The notes beneath the pieces were generated by a model, which worked only from the letters and a program-made list of their open reading frames with translations, had not been told where the DNA came from and made no database searches. From Mixophyes australis (lineage: Eukaryota > Chordata > Amphibia > Anura > Limnodynastidae): a DNA stretch of 64,000 nucleotides. Below, in pieces: positions 1-11,538 of this stretch (position 1 is its first letter; each line of letters begins with the position of its first letter). The DNA is taken from contig JAVHZZ010000003.1 of assembly GCA_036250195.1 (NCBI GenBank), positions 328,438,194 to 328,502,193 of the forward strand, in the 5' to 3' direction. The translations under genes and the position numbers were made by a program.

Positions 1-366
1 CGTATGTGTATGCATTCAAGGGCAGTCTGGCAAATAATAGCCTGGTCAGAGAGACTCGAATCAGCAGAATATTAGGAGCATGCAGGCACCTCAGTGACCA
101 AGCCCAAGGTAGGCTACTATGGACCGGTGCAGGGGGCAGATGCCCCCTTTTTTTTCAGCCCAGCCAGTCCCTGGATGTATGTATGCCTAATATAAATCTG
201 GCATACATGTTACAGGTGCAGAGCTGGATGCTTCTTGCAATGCGTGCGACCCAGCATTTGAGCGCGTTCATGCGCTATTTTCATAGGCTGACATTTTGAG
301 CTTAGATTACAGTTTTGAGCTTAAAAATGTCCCAACAAGTGTTCAACTCAGCATCAGGCTTATTTC
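1..366. other. No recognisable feature
   Basis: I see no coding similarity, repeat or RNA gene here. The only open frame is a 97-codon frame without family resemblance. Confidence 0.5.
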
Positions 367-992
367 GGTGGTAGTCAGCATATCGATGCTGACTACCCCG
401 ACAAGACTCACCCCAGCGTGACTATTCCGAAGGAGCTGGTTCCCGACCCTGCCCGATGACGACTCCTCTTCACCCCGACAGCAGCCAATGACGATGAAGC
501 AAGAAGACGACTGCAGCTGATGACATCATTGAGCATGCCGACGGCATTATCGCTGTTGTTAAGGGGATGAGGTAAGTATGCACCAATGTACAATGTATAA
601 TCCTTTCTAAAATATATTGTACATAGGTGCATACTTACCTCACCCCCTATAAACATTATTAACCTTGGCAACGCTAGGATTAATAGTGTTTATAGCAAGC
701 ACCCCCTCACTTTTTAAAATGTTTTTAAGTAAGTGTTGTACATTATAGAGCCAACGGGTCCTCGCATTGCCCCCTTAATGCAGGCAATGTGACTATCGCC
801 GTTATAAGTGCTGACAATTATACTGCCGGCATTTTCTTCTGTTAGCGTCTATACCAGGGCTGTCAGAAATGTTGGCTGTCACTTTTTCAGTAACTCTGTA
901 TTTCCTACATGTCGCTATTGTAGCGATCACCATTTTAGTGTATAGCTATAACTCTTGTCTGCTTTCTGGTCATCGTAATGATGACTACCACC
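367..992. mobile_element. Candidate foldback/MITE-like element with hairpin ends
   Basis: The ends are inverted repeats: GGTGGTAGTCAGCAT at 367-381 matches the complement of 978-992 at 14 of 15 positions. Each end is also locally palindromic; 370-397 is a perfect 12-bp-arm hairpin with a 4-base loop. A second, internal inverted repeat lies at 562-648. No transposase is encoded. I found no clear target duplication, so the outer limits are inferred from the inverted ends alone. Confidence 0.45.
562..648. repeat. Internal inverted repeat (hairpin)
   Basis: The left arm, containing GAGGTAAGTATGCACC, pairs with the right arm, containing GGTGCATACTTACCTC, around a short AT-rich centre. About 35 of 38 positions match. 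The motif GGTAAGT resembles a splice donor, but there is no exon context. Confidence 0.7.
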
Positions 993-2629
993 AAGGCTCA
1001 GAGTCGTTTTACACTGATGTATCTCTATATAGAAAAAAAATTATAAATACAACTTGTAACTTGAAATATATTCAACTTATGAACAATATAAATTGGTTTA
1101 CAAATGTTGTAATTAGATTATTTTTTTTATTATTTATGTCACAGAGAAGGAAAATATTCAAAGGCCATTTATATGATGATTCAATGAAAATTACTTACGC
1201 TAGGTCAACATGTAAATGGTTGCATGCAGGAGCACCCAAGAACATGAAAACATTTTTCACACTCTTTCATGCTTCAACTTCAGCATTCCAGTGTTGGCAA
1301 AACTTCATATGTATGATATAAGGATATAAAGCATGGCTGATTGTTATTGTTTCCAAGTTTTATACCACACACAAATTAAAAAAGTAGTAGGTAAGAAGTT
1401 TTTTGGAAAATATTTTTTGTCATTTTGTTTACGTCAATTTAGAATAGCCAACTAATTTATTAGCCAGGGACATGAAAGCTTTTCTATCTGAAAAACAGAC
1501 TAGTAAATTCATACATACTGCATAAATGAAAATAGGATACATAAATAAAATTAGCAACAGTTTTGCTGTCAGGATCACAAACCTATTATTTTTATGAAAC
1601 GCTACTAAGAAGAGAGTTTTTATTTAACTTGGTATTTCTATTATTTTATTTTGATGATATTTTTAGTAGATGAACAAAATAACTTTCAGAATGTCTCAAT
1701 TGAATCAAAGCTGAAATCATTAATCATTATTACAATATTAGATACATATTATTAAATTAAAATATTTGACAACTTAGATCAGTTCAATTATTTATTTTAC
1801 TTACATAGTAAAATCTGATTTATTATTTCATATATCAAAAGCATACAAATATAATGTAACAAAACAAATTTTATAATATTAAAACTATAGTTTCCTAAAC
1901 TGGCGGTGGCTGTGTGTTTTATTGCCTCATATTTTGTTAATAACATGGCCTTTTGGTGGCATCCATTAAGAGCTGTAGAATTAAATTACTAGGAATGTAA
2001 TGTAACACAGTTGGAAATTTCCTGTTAAATTAGCTTTACCCACGTTTAATGGATGTTCTAATTGGACATAGTTATTAATGAAAAAAATGACACTGTTTGT
2101 AAGAAGAACTTTTCTCTGTAATGCTTTGCTCATTCTATTTTAATTAATATTTTTTTATCTAAATCTTTTGATAAAACTTTTTTCAGCAAGGTGGTAGTAT
2201 TTTCTTACCACTGGACATTGTAGTTCAACTGCTATTAATTCAGATTTAATTATATTTTTTGTGCATTTAGATGTCTAAAATTTTGTAGAATTGTCAATGT
2301 AATTTTAATCATTTAGCCTGTGTGGTGATTATTCTATCAATATGATAATGAAACATATTGATCAAAGTCAAACTAAGGTGGTTTTTATTTCAAAACAGCT
2401 TTGGAATTTTTTCCCATTCTTTGAAAAGATACCTGTTTTGTCATCTCTTGTTTTTTTCTTTTTTATATACCTCTTCCTCCTACTTCTTCTGTATCTTGGT
2501 CTTTTGACCTCTTTGGGGTCCCCAGATAGAGTGCATTGGATCATTTGGAATGAAATAGTGGGTAATTTTTGTGTACATTTGGATTCTGTTATAAAAAATG
2601 ATTTTCAGATTTTTAATATTTTGGAATAG
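993..2629. other. AT-rich stretch, no feature recognised
   Basis: Strongly AT-rich with scattered short open frames (150 codons at 869-1321, 95 codons at 2342-2629) that resemble no family I know. No inverted-repeat element or array was seen. Confidence 0.5.
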
Positions 2630-2634
2630 CTCCT

Positions 2635-3424
2635 TGTAACGATTGTCTCCTTGTCTGAACACAGAGATCCCTGGGGAGATGGATACACGTGTAGGCAGGA
2701 TGGACTATAGCGGCCAGGAACATGCAGGTCACAGCCCTCTGAACAGTCACTAGGCGTAACACAGCGAAGAGAAATGAAAATCCGAAAGCAGGTCAGCTAA
2801 ACGAGGACTGGTACTCTGGCGGTAGCAAGGTACAAAATCAGTATGCAGAAAGTCTAACAACAGGCCAGAATCTGGTACACAGGCAGTAGTAGCGCAGTAC
2901 AGAATCAGGATCCGAGGACGAGAGGTCAAAACAAGCAAGGACTGGTACACAAGGGGCTAACAGACAGAAGCAGTTTCCAAGGAGGGTTCACAAGGAAAAC
3001 CAAGGACAGCAGCAATACAGCATAACTGGGAGTCAGTCTGTGTATGGAAACCTGTTGCTTTAACACTGTTAGGGGCATATTCAATTAGCTTTCCGGTCCG
3101 CGGGATCGCGCCGGGACAGCCGTGAAACTTAATCCACGTTACCGCAATAACGTGGATTTTAGTTCGCAGCCCATAGGGTTGCGTACGAAAATCCACGTTA
3201 ATGCGGTACCGTAATACTGGCAAGAACGCGCACTTTTCGCGGTAACGTGCGTTATCGCGAACCGGAAAGCTAATTGAATATGCCCCTTAGAGTGTGAGCT
3301 TTATATGCACTGCCGAATATGCCGCCTCCCAGCCATAATCATGTGACTGCCCAAACCAGGAAGTGCTGATCTAACACAGAGACAAAGGGAATCAGAAGCA
3401 CAGGTGTGTGAGCAGAGAAGTACA
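2635..3424 (-). mobile_element. Solo LTR (Gypsy/ERV type) holding a nested MITE
   Basis: On the plus strand the unit begins TGTAACG and ends GTACA, so it has the usual TGT...ACA LTR ends. It is flanked by perfect 5-bp duplications CTCCT at 2630-2634 and 3425-3429. Read on the minus strand, a TATA-like GCATATAAAG lies near 3300, which would place U3 at the high-coordinate end. No internal gag or pol adjoins it, so it is probably a solo LTR left by recombination. Removing the nested MITE at 3072-3286 with its extra TTA leaves about 572 bp. The superfamily is inferred from duplication length and ends only. Confidence 0.75.
3072..3286. mobile_element. Harbinger-like MITE, 215 bp
   Basis: Terminal inverted repeats of about 25 bp (GGGGCATATTCAATTAGCTT and its complement) are flanked by TTA on both sides (3069-3071 and 3287-3289). 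A 3-bp TWA duplication is the hallmark of PIF/Harbinger elements. The interior is GC-richer than its surroundings and rich in CG dinucleotides. It encodes nothing and is inserted in the solo LTR around it, so it is younger than that LTR. Confidence 0.85.
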
Positions 3425-3429
3425 CTCCT

Positions 3430-4779
3430 ACGAGATTCTGAATATGATATATAGGACTGTCCTTTCTTACAAAAACTGTGCTCCATTTTTTAACATCTGT
3501 CCTTTTGGACAGAGAGCTGTTATTGGATTTTTCTTTAGGGCTTGTCTTTAAAATGATGGTATTTATTGTTGTTCTTATTTATATTTATATTTTTCTTAAA
3601 TATGGTGACCTTTGTATTTATTCTTTTCAAAAGCAATGTTTTGTTTCATGTTTGAGAACAAATTTTTCCTCTTCGATAGTATGATCTCACTTGATCTCTT
3701 TGCTAATAAATTCATCCCTATGGAATTTCTTGTCTTTTCCTTGTATAAGTTCTTTTTCATATTTTTCAATTTTTCTTTTCTAGCCATATCTTGCTCTTTA
3801 TAAAGCTGATGATCTTTGAATAACTCTAAATGAGCTTTAACTTTTTCTATTTTTTCTCAAAAGTAGCAATTTTTCACCTACTGTACATAATAAGGAGCTT
3901 CATTAATATTTTGAACAAAGATCCAAAGTGTTATTCCTCGGTCATCGATGAAAGGACAGATTTCTATATCATAAGTCCTCGTTGAACTCTATTGTTATCT
4001 ATATGTCTCTGAGTGTAAGTTTATACCTCCAGTTTATACAGTCTCAGTCGTAAGTAGATTTTCCATCTTATTGAAAATATTTACTTTATATACATTTTCA
4101 TTTGTTACAACAACAGTATTGAGATATAATACAATGTCTTCTAAGATATCTGTTTAACAAACTAGTTCTGACATACTCTATCAAAAAAACAGCTTTCTAG
4201 TAGATAAACACAATGTTAAGCAAATCTATGATGTCCAAGCAGGGTCAAACCTCAGGCTATGTGATAGGAACAATTGCACAACTGAAGGTCAGTGCAAATA
4301 ATGAATATTTTAGGCTAATTTGGTTAAAGTTGAGGGCAAGTAGTGTTAGTTTATTTCTTGGCTAAAGTGCTACATTTTCTAATTATATTTCTGGGCTCAG
4401 GCTGGCAACAAAATAACCATTGTTTTTTACAACCTTCAACACATTATATTATTGACAAATTACACATTGTAATGTATATGTTTGAGTCACTGTGGGAAAT
4501 ACATAAATAAACCAATGGTTTAAATATTATAGCTATCAACCCCTCTGCTAACGTGTCCTAATTAATGACACATGCTAAGTGAGGGGGAAGGCACCTGAGG
4601 GCATTTTTTCCAATGGGGTAGTCTCCTGTGTGTCTGGAGAATAACCAGAATTTGCTAATACATTTTGGTTTTCTGTGCTGCAAATATGTTGAATTTAAGA
4701 CACCTGCTGTACATCAATGACACCATCACTATCACAATCATTTTAAATGTGTGCAGGTTAAAATAGAGTTTGTTGACTT
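3430..4779. other. AT-rich stretch, no gene recognised
   Basis: No coding similarity. 3480-3800 is T-rich on the plus strand and yields mirror open frames on both strands that are low-complexity artefacts. A short imperfect palindrome lies at about 4541-4590. Retroviral sequence downstream of RNase H might once have extended here, but I could not recognise any. Confidence 0.45.
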
Positions 4780-6310
4780 TTAAAACCATTTAAAACTGTA
4801 GTTTTTGCATATTTATCAGCCCTATAATTACCCAGTGGAACAGGGTGTCCATCTTTGGTATATGCTCTGCCTTTGATTATGGTTCCCTTATTGGGCAGCT
4901 GAATAGTATTGAAGAGTTATTCCAATGTAGGTACTTTTTTTAATTGGTGTACCCAAGAAACTCAAGAATTTTCTTTCCTTCTAAATGGAAGCATAATCAT
5001 GTGCCAATACAAAGGTATACTGTCATAATCTGCCTCTGTCTGCAGTATATCATCTCCCCTTTCGATGCTGCTTTGTCTGTGCCAGATCCTGCTTACAAGG
5101 ACTTAAGCCCTCATCATTTGTTCTCGATTCTGAGGACATGTGCCTGGCCTTCACAGTCTGCCTTTTCCAGCAAACTGGTGCCAGTTCATCAATTGTGTGC
5201 TGTTCCTGGTCTCACTCTCAGTACTCTTGTATCAGACTTCTGCTTGGCTTATCATTTTGTACCTTTTCTTTGAACCTGACTTTGGCTTCACTGACTTTGC
5301 TTCTGCTTGCTCCTTGGTACTGTTGTGGATCTTCTGGTTTCTGACCTTGGCTTGCTAACCATCCTCCTGTGTTCTCCTTCCGTGGAATCTCCTGCTATCA
5401 CCAGTGGGTTATCTAGCGTCTACTATAGCTGTTAGTTGTGCAGCACTCAGTTCCTGCTGTTTGTTCAGTGTAGTATCTGATTCCTATTTTTGCTACTACT
5501 ACTGCCAATATCTGTTGCCATTGTATTATCAATTTCATTGAATACTGCATCTGTTACCTATAGTGCCTATGGACTTGAGCTAGCTGTATTACTATTGCCT
5601 GCATCTAGTTATTACATGTGTGATTCTTGTTTTAAATAAAGAACTATGTTTTCATTTTCAGCAACTTTGTGGTTTGCATACTGGGATTCCTGACACATAC
5701 CTAGAGTCAGGGTAAATGTTGGCAGTGAAATCATTAGCAAAGATGCATACTCTGAAGAGTGCAATAATTTCTGCAACTTGAGCAGACAAAATGGTTGCCT
5801 TTCAAGATTATCATAGGTGACAATGGCATATCCAGCTCTTCAAGTTCAGGCCTTGTCTCTTAGACAACTACCACCAATAATCAATGTAAGGATTGGATTA
5901 TCAGTGGGTCAAGTCATTTTTCATGCTTTGGAGCGTCTTATTCTGCAAGAGGTAATTTGGCATGCATTGTCTGTAATAGCCTGTTATTCCCGAACACGAT
6001 CTCTGCGTAATTGTGTGAATGGTTTTGGGGCTTGTAATACAGGTTGAATTATTTCATTGCTAAGGAGTCTAGCATCTTAGACAATTGTATGACCTTGAAA
6101 ATGCTCAGTATCTTTGCAAAGTTGTAATTTGTTTCTAGAGATTTTGTTGACCCTTTCAGCAAGTTGAGTTCATAAATAAAAGACTATTCAAGTGTATTTG
6201 GAACTAGCTGTATCTGACCCCACACATACAGAATAACAGTTGATTTCTTGGGAGTACAATCTGGTCTAGGTCTCTTTTAGGGAAGAAGAAAGAAAATACT
6301 TGAAAATTCA
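4780..6310 (-). pseudogene. Endogenous retrovirus pol fossil (RT C-terminus and RNase H)
   Basis: Read on the minus strand, broken pieces appear in retroviral pol order. At about 6180-6310 there is a remnant around the reverse transcriptase active site; at 5950-6180 the RT C-terminal region; then, after a deletion, RNase H from about 5880 downwards. RNase H stops at 5696, where a solo LTR (5021-5695) is inserted, and resumes at about 5015-4780. Many stops and frameshifts are present. The usual YVDD catalytic motif reads YVWG near 6235-6246, so both metal-binding aspartates are lost. An RNase H motif around DSRY lies beside the LTR junction. Spacing and motifs resemble gamma/epsilon-type pol, which is an inference. 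No gag, integrase or env was recognised. It is a non-functional relic. Confidence 0.75.
5021..5695 (+). mobile_element. Solo LTR inserted in retroviral RNase H fossil
   Basis: The 675-bp unit begins TGTCATAATC and ends GATTCCTGACA. It is flanked by near-identical 5-bp duplications, TATAC at 5016-5020 and CATAC at 5696-5700. An AATAAA at 5635-5640 close to the 3' end fits a plus-strand R region. Short open frames inside (5138-5358) are not genes. The flanking RNase H fragments on the minus strand line up across it, confirming an insertion with exact boundaries. Confidence 0.8.
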
Positions 6311-8643
6311 GGGGGTGCCTGTGATGATATCGGTCTAATGTAACCCTCTGCGCCGCACAGCTGCCATACCAGGTACCTATTCAAGGTTCACAATCACCCA
6401 GGCAAATATCCAAAATAAAATAAATAAGTTTATTTAACAAAATGGTAGCACCAAACAGCAATAAACATCTTTAAATAATAACCTGCAGCAAATAACACTA
6501 CGATCTGGCAATGACAACATACAGGGTATAATGAAAACACCTCACGAGTATCCTAGCCACTCTCAGGGACTGCTGTCTATTCATTCAAGCTTCTCCCCCT
6601 CTCTCCTTTAATGCTACTAGCAATGTTGTGGTCCTGAGTCACTGTCACTCCGCTTTTGACGGACACACAGCTCCCCAAGACCTGGAGAGGTAGATCAGGG
6701 CAAAGGCAGTACTCCAGGGACCGATTGTCCCTTTCCTGTCAGGGCAGAGATCTAGATCTCAACGCCAGCCTGACTTCAGCTATCACTGGGTAGTGAATGC
6801 CCATTTACTATTCTCTGGAGTTGGTATTTTAAGGCAGAAATGACCTTTCTTGGAGTTCCAGGACCCGCTTGATTGGTCCTTTTCTGTGTTTAACTTTTCA
6901 CAGATAAACATACAGACAAAGGGATAGCAGATGAGCCACTCTTGATATAATTAAGGATAGGTATTGTTCTGAGGCTATACAGCAGAGTTTGTTTAAACAG
7001 GAGAGATCGCAATCCAGACACATTACATTTTAAATACACAATGCAGTCCTCTGTAATTAAACATATAGCTCTATCTGTGGACCTTTTCCCTATCTTAATA
7101 CATGAGACCTCCTGGTGTGATGTACATTCATACAGGACTGGTGTACGATAATTGTTTTTTCTAGGCAGAAACAATGAACTAGTCTGCAAGATAAGAAAAA
7201 CATGTTAGCACTATATATAAATATATGTATATGTTTTATAGTCCACAGTTTGTGAGGACTGAGGTGCAGACTGGTTAAGGTGATATTAATACCTCGTTTC
7301 ACCACAGTGCCACTGCAGTATTTTTGTCCAGGTATATTATCTGTTAAAGGATCTTTACCTACATATGAATCTTAGGGTCAATGGTCTGTGTTACGCACAA
7401 ATGTAGAAAAAACAGTTCGTTGTGAGGGTGTATGGTATCCCAATTATATACACACACACCTAAAAAAAACCAAAAAACTTTGTGGCAGATTTTCTCAAAC
7501 CACATATATTCATGTACAGTTTGTAAACTGTGACATTTGCTAAAGCGCATGAATCATAACTGCCCAATCTGAACCTGTAATCCTGATTTCAACAAATGAG
7601 CAGCATACAGATCATGTAATGTATTAAGCAATTATTAATAAAAAAAAAACAAACATGGTTCTGACAGGCTGTTTTGTCTGTCAAAACTGAAAAATAAATA
7701 ATTAAATTAAGTATAAAAAAAGTCTACTCCCTTCCATTGGGTACCAGGGTAATACTGTAAGTATAGTGGAACCTCTTATGGCACGCACTGAACACCATGA
7801 GTTTTATTGCATGCTGACACTTGTCACATGATCACCAGAGCTTACTTGCACTTGTAGGGCAACAAGTGTATATTTTTTCAGCATTACCCTTGTAGCCAAT
7901 GTGGTTCCAAGCAGGGCAGAGTTCTACTCAGCATTGGTTGGGGGGCAGATAATTATTTCAAGCCTCCCTAGTGAACCGGGACCATAGCTGAGTAGGCTGG
8001 ACTTTTATAAAAATGGAAGGGAGAAGACATTTTTATTTTACTTTACTTTTACTTATTCCAAGTGAGCCAGGGTATTCCCGTCTAGCCTGTTAAGTGGGGA
8101 AAGTACACATTACTAGGCACTGCACGTAGGGAAACCACAAACCCCCCCCCCCCCAGATATTTCACATCTGATTTTACCATGATGTTTGGAATGAACAGCA
8201 TGCAGTTTGTGTTCATAAACTGCAACACATCTAATGCAATTTGAGATTTCAGCCTTCAAACCTCTGGATAGTACATGCTGCAGTTTAGATCTGAACTCAA
8301 CAAACCTTCCTTTTTCCATCCTTTTCTCCATGGATCTTTGAAGAGACAACATCAAATCTCTCTCCCCTCACCCATACCCCCTCCCCTCCATCACACTCCT
8401 ACATGGCCCAATATAATCAGCAATGGAGAATATACATATGGGATGAGACCAGTCCTGGGATATACAAGCAAGGCTGAATATGGGATATGGAAATATTATA
8501 GTATTTTGAGAAGGGAATGATTGGGATTGATATAATGAGCTTGAACTATAACTTGAATGTTATATTGATAAAGAACAGCTCCAAAAATAAAGAGATATGT
8601 AAATGACCGAAATCAAAACCAAATACAAGATTTCCAACTTACG
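6311..8643. other. No gene recognised; unclassified repeat-like sequence
   Basis: 6311-6900 has the look of interspersed-repeat sequence (on the minus strand an AATAAA-bearing AT block near 6415-6435 follows GC-richer DNA) but I found no paired ends. 6890-7550 contains three minus-strand open frames of 63-99 codons without recognisable motifs. A 13-base C homopolymer lies at 8142-8154. Confidence 0.4.
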
Positions 8644-10072
8644 GCTGAATCAATGTCCATCTCTTCCAAATTCTTGCTTTTGAATTCAGCCAGTCTACAC
8701 TGAACCATTAAAATTTTACTGATCTTGGAAAGTTGGATGGTAGCTTCTCATGCTGCCAGTGTACGCTAATGTTGGGCACAAGGAAGTCTACCAAATGATC
8801 TGTTTTGTTTAGGTTGAGGACCTTTTAAAGAGTGGCAATATACTTTCCAAGCTTTATGGAAGACAGTGTTTGTGGCTTTTTAGCACCATGCTCAGAGGCA
8901 CACAGGCCTATGCAATCGGAGCCTCTGAAATGTGACAAGACAGTGGGTCTGGCAAACACAGTCATTTTTGGTAGCTGCTCCACATTCTTCATGCTTCTCT
9001 GCAAGAAGTTCCATTGTGCTTTGCGTTGCTGGTGTCAGTAGAATTGTAAGTTTTCTCCCTCATTTTACCTGTGTGAAGTGCCGACAGAGCTTCTTCTCAA
9101 GCTCAAAAAGCACTAGGGCATCATCTTTGTGGAGTATTTCTTGAAGAGAAGGTCGTCACACTTGCTCTTAGACACTTCACCTTCCTTTCTTCGATTGAGC
9201 AAGATCACCTGTGCCATGGTGACCTTTACAAGCAATGCCCAGTAGTTAAGAGTAGACTAGGTGGATAAATTGCATTGGTACGCTTGCTGTTTCTCATCGA
9301 GAAACAAGTGCATCTTTTTCATTTATTCAGTTTCAGGTAAGAGCTGAGGCAATTTCCACTTCGTCTCTTTAAGCGTTTTTAAGATAGCCAATGAGATCAA
9401 CTCATTACATCCTGTCTCATAGATCTTCCTGAAATTACATGCATTTTCAACGCAGCAGTGCAGCCCTCCATTATAGCATGGCACCTCACAATGCTCAATA
9501 TCTTTGGCAAGCTTTGCCCAATCTTCAGTGCCAGTGAGAGTGTCTTAAATGTACCAGTCTCCTTGTCATAGACAGCTACCAGCTTCACCATGTCTACTAT
9601 GTGTAGAAATATTGATGGGATGGTAAAGCCTTCCATCTTCTCCAAAGGGGTAGCTCTTCTTACATTTCTCTAATCTTCTGACGGATGTACTCATGTTTGT
9701 CAGCATCAGACCAGACCTGTTTGCAGAAATGCTGCCCCATCTGCATGATGCATTGGTCATTTTCGGCTGTGAGTAAATTTTCACCTGTGGTCATGTTGCT
9801 CAAGAGCTTACAAAAGCCACCACTGATGTCATAGGGAACAGGCTGAGCAAAGTCCCACTGGAATCTGCTTTTGCCAGGTTTTGGTTTGTTGCCCCTTTGG
9901 TTTCGCTTACATGTCTTCATGTGTTGCCACAGCTATTTTCTTGCAAACAAATCTTGGCAAGATGCACAGTGCATGAAGTCTTCGGCAACCATCTCTTTGT
10001 CTGGAAGTATGCATAGAATCAGAACGCCTTGTCTGTCCTTATCTATAGCTCTCACACAATGAGTGGTGATAT
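8644..10072 (-). pseudogene. Decayed protein of a multicopy recombinase-like vertebrate family
   Basis: Minus-strand frames join in order into one broken protein. The 5' end (about 10072-9920) has a zinc-finger-like stretch FMHCASCQDLFARK, a stop, then LWQHMKTCKR. The middle (9920-9400) includes FQWDFAQPVPYDISGGF and KLVAVYDKETGTFK. The 3' end (8960-8644) has FARPTVLSHFRGSDC, then QLSKISKILMVQCRLAEFKS and EEMDID. I recognise this order from an uncharacterised family that is multicopy in fish and amphibians and carries a C-terminal region resembling tyrosine recombinases (possibly Crypton-related). The segment that should carry the H...R...Y-like residues here reads VDFLVPNISVHWQHEKLP and appears degenerate. 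Several stops and frameshifts show it is dead. The family assignment is from memory. Confidence 0.6.
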
Positions 10073-10233
10073 AGGACACAAACTTTTATTTACTTATCAG
10101 TTATTTTTGTTCAAACCTTCGGAGATATCACTGGCCATTAACAGAGTGTTTCTAACGAGCATTACTCTTAATTAGAAGACTGCAAGCTTGTTACAGACTA
10201 TGGTTTTCACTCTACTTAAGTGATAAACACTGT
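10073..10233. other. No feature recognised
   Basis: Short AT-rich spacer between the recombinase-like pseudogene and the MITE-like repeat. Confidence 0.4.
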
Positions 10234-10549
10234 GGACCTGAATCATTAAGGAGAGCAAAGCATGAAAATGGAGTAACTTTGCACCTGGGCAAAACCATGT
10301 TGAATTGGAGGGGAAGATAAATTTAAAATGTGGGAAAAGGTTTATTGTTGGAGTGGAGTATGTCATAGATCAACTTTAAATTTCAGTGTAAAAATAAAGC
10401 TATTTAGTATTTGTGTACTAGGTGAAATAACAGTCAGTATTTAACTTGTGTGCAAAATAATTAACTAATTTGCACCCCTTGCATCGTAACATGGTTTGTC
10501 CCAGAGAACATTTACTCCTTTTTTTGCCTTACATAATGACTCAGGCCCT
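10234..10549. mobile_element. Diverged MITE of the GGGCCTGATTCATTAAGG family
   Basis: The left end GGACCTGAATCATTAAGG and the complement of the right end near 10530-10549 are imperfect inverted repeats. The interior (an AACCATG near 10293, a CAGTCAGTATTTAACTT at about 10430 and a CCCCTTGCAT near 10478) matches the better-preserved element at 55387-55719. It is therefore an older copy of that family. Confidence 0.6.
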
Positions 10550-11471
10550 GCCCCTCCAATATTTAGAGGAGTCAATTATCACCGTTTGAAGAGTTAATTT
10601 AAGTTTGTGTTTTTTAATCCTTGTTTAGCAATACAGAAGTTTTTATATTATCCACTACAAGGTTTACTTGCATTTTAAAGAAGACAATAAAATATCTGTG
10701 CAAGAATATAATTTGCTAATTCATAACTATTTGGTTTTAAATTTTCCTTTATCATTCCTCCTTACACAAAACAGTTTTATTTACCTATAATATATATGTG
10801 TGCAAATATTATACACAATGACACTGCTTGTTTGCATTCGCTTAAAAATATTTTTTAATATGTGTTTTATTACCTTTATTGCTTAGAATGGGTTAAGATT
10901 CTATTTGCCTGCACTGTTAGAAATCAGTTCTTTCATAAAACACTATTTCATGTGGCCTCTAAGAGCACATACCTTTGAGACAGTGGTGATGGATGGAAAC
11001 GACAAACGCCATTGGTTTTGTTTCATGTACAGTCTTATGGAAAAACTAATTACATTTTCTTCTGGGTAAATTCAAAGTCCCCTTACTAGTGCAGCACTGG
11101 TACATGACAAGGAACATGGGCAATTAGGTTGAATGTGAAACCTGGTTATTCCTTAGATCTCATTACATCTTACTTAGAAAAGCTATAATTTGATTGGAGG
11201 AAAATTAAGGCATCTTCTCATGGGTCATTTTATCTTTCTGCAACAATAATTCTTGTCTTAATTAAAAATTGATCTGGTGTCTTAAAGCAAATTTATTATT
11301 GCTGCAATCTATCACCTACAGACAGATAATCTGGTTCCTACCCATACCTGATTAAAAAAAAAGTCGGCCACGCATTGTGTTCTTTTTTGCCATTGATTTG
11401 AATTAATAGTTATTCAGACATTCCAATTGTTGTGGAATTTTTAGAAAATGTGATTAACAGACATTATTTAG

Positions 11472-11476
<5 letters not shown>
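10550..11476. other. AT-rich stretch, no feature recognised
   Basis: Neither coding similarity nor repeat structure was seen. Confidence 0.5.
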
Positions 11477-11526
<50 letters not shown>

Positions 11527-11538
11527 TATTTATTTATA
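11477..11538. repeat. (TA)n microsatellite with TTTA interruptions
   Basis: An uninterrupted TA run of more than 30 bp is followed by TATATTTATTTATTTATA. Confidence 0.95.

Noticed and set aside
571..640. GGTAAGT splice-donor-like motifs
   Set aside because: They belong to arms of an inverted repeat in a mobile-element-like sequence without exon context.
869..1321. 150-codon open frame
   Set aside because: The longest frame in an AT-rich stretch, but there is no recognisable domain, and codon composition follows base composition.
3478..3803. Hydrophobic, membrane-like open frames on the plus strand with lysine-rich mirror on the minus strand
   Set aside because: T-rich low-complexity DNA gives F/L/I-rich frames; no conserved motif.
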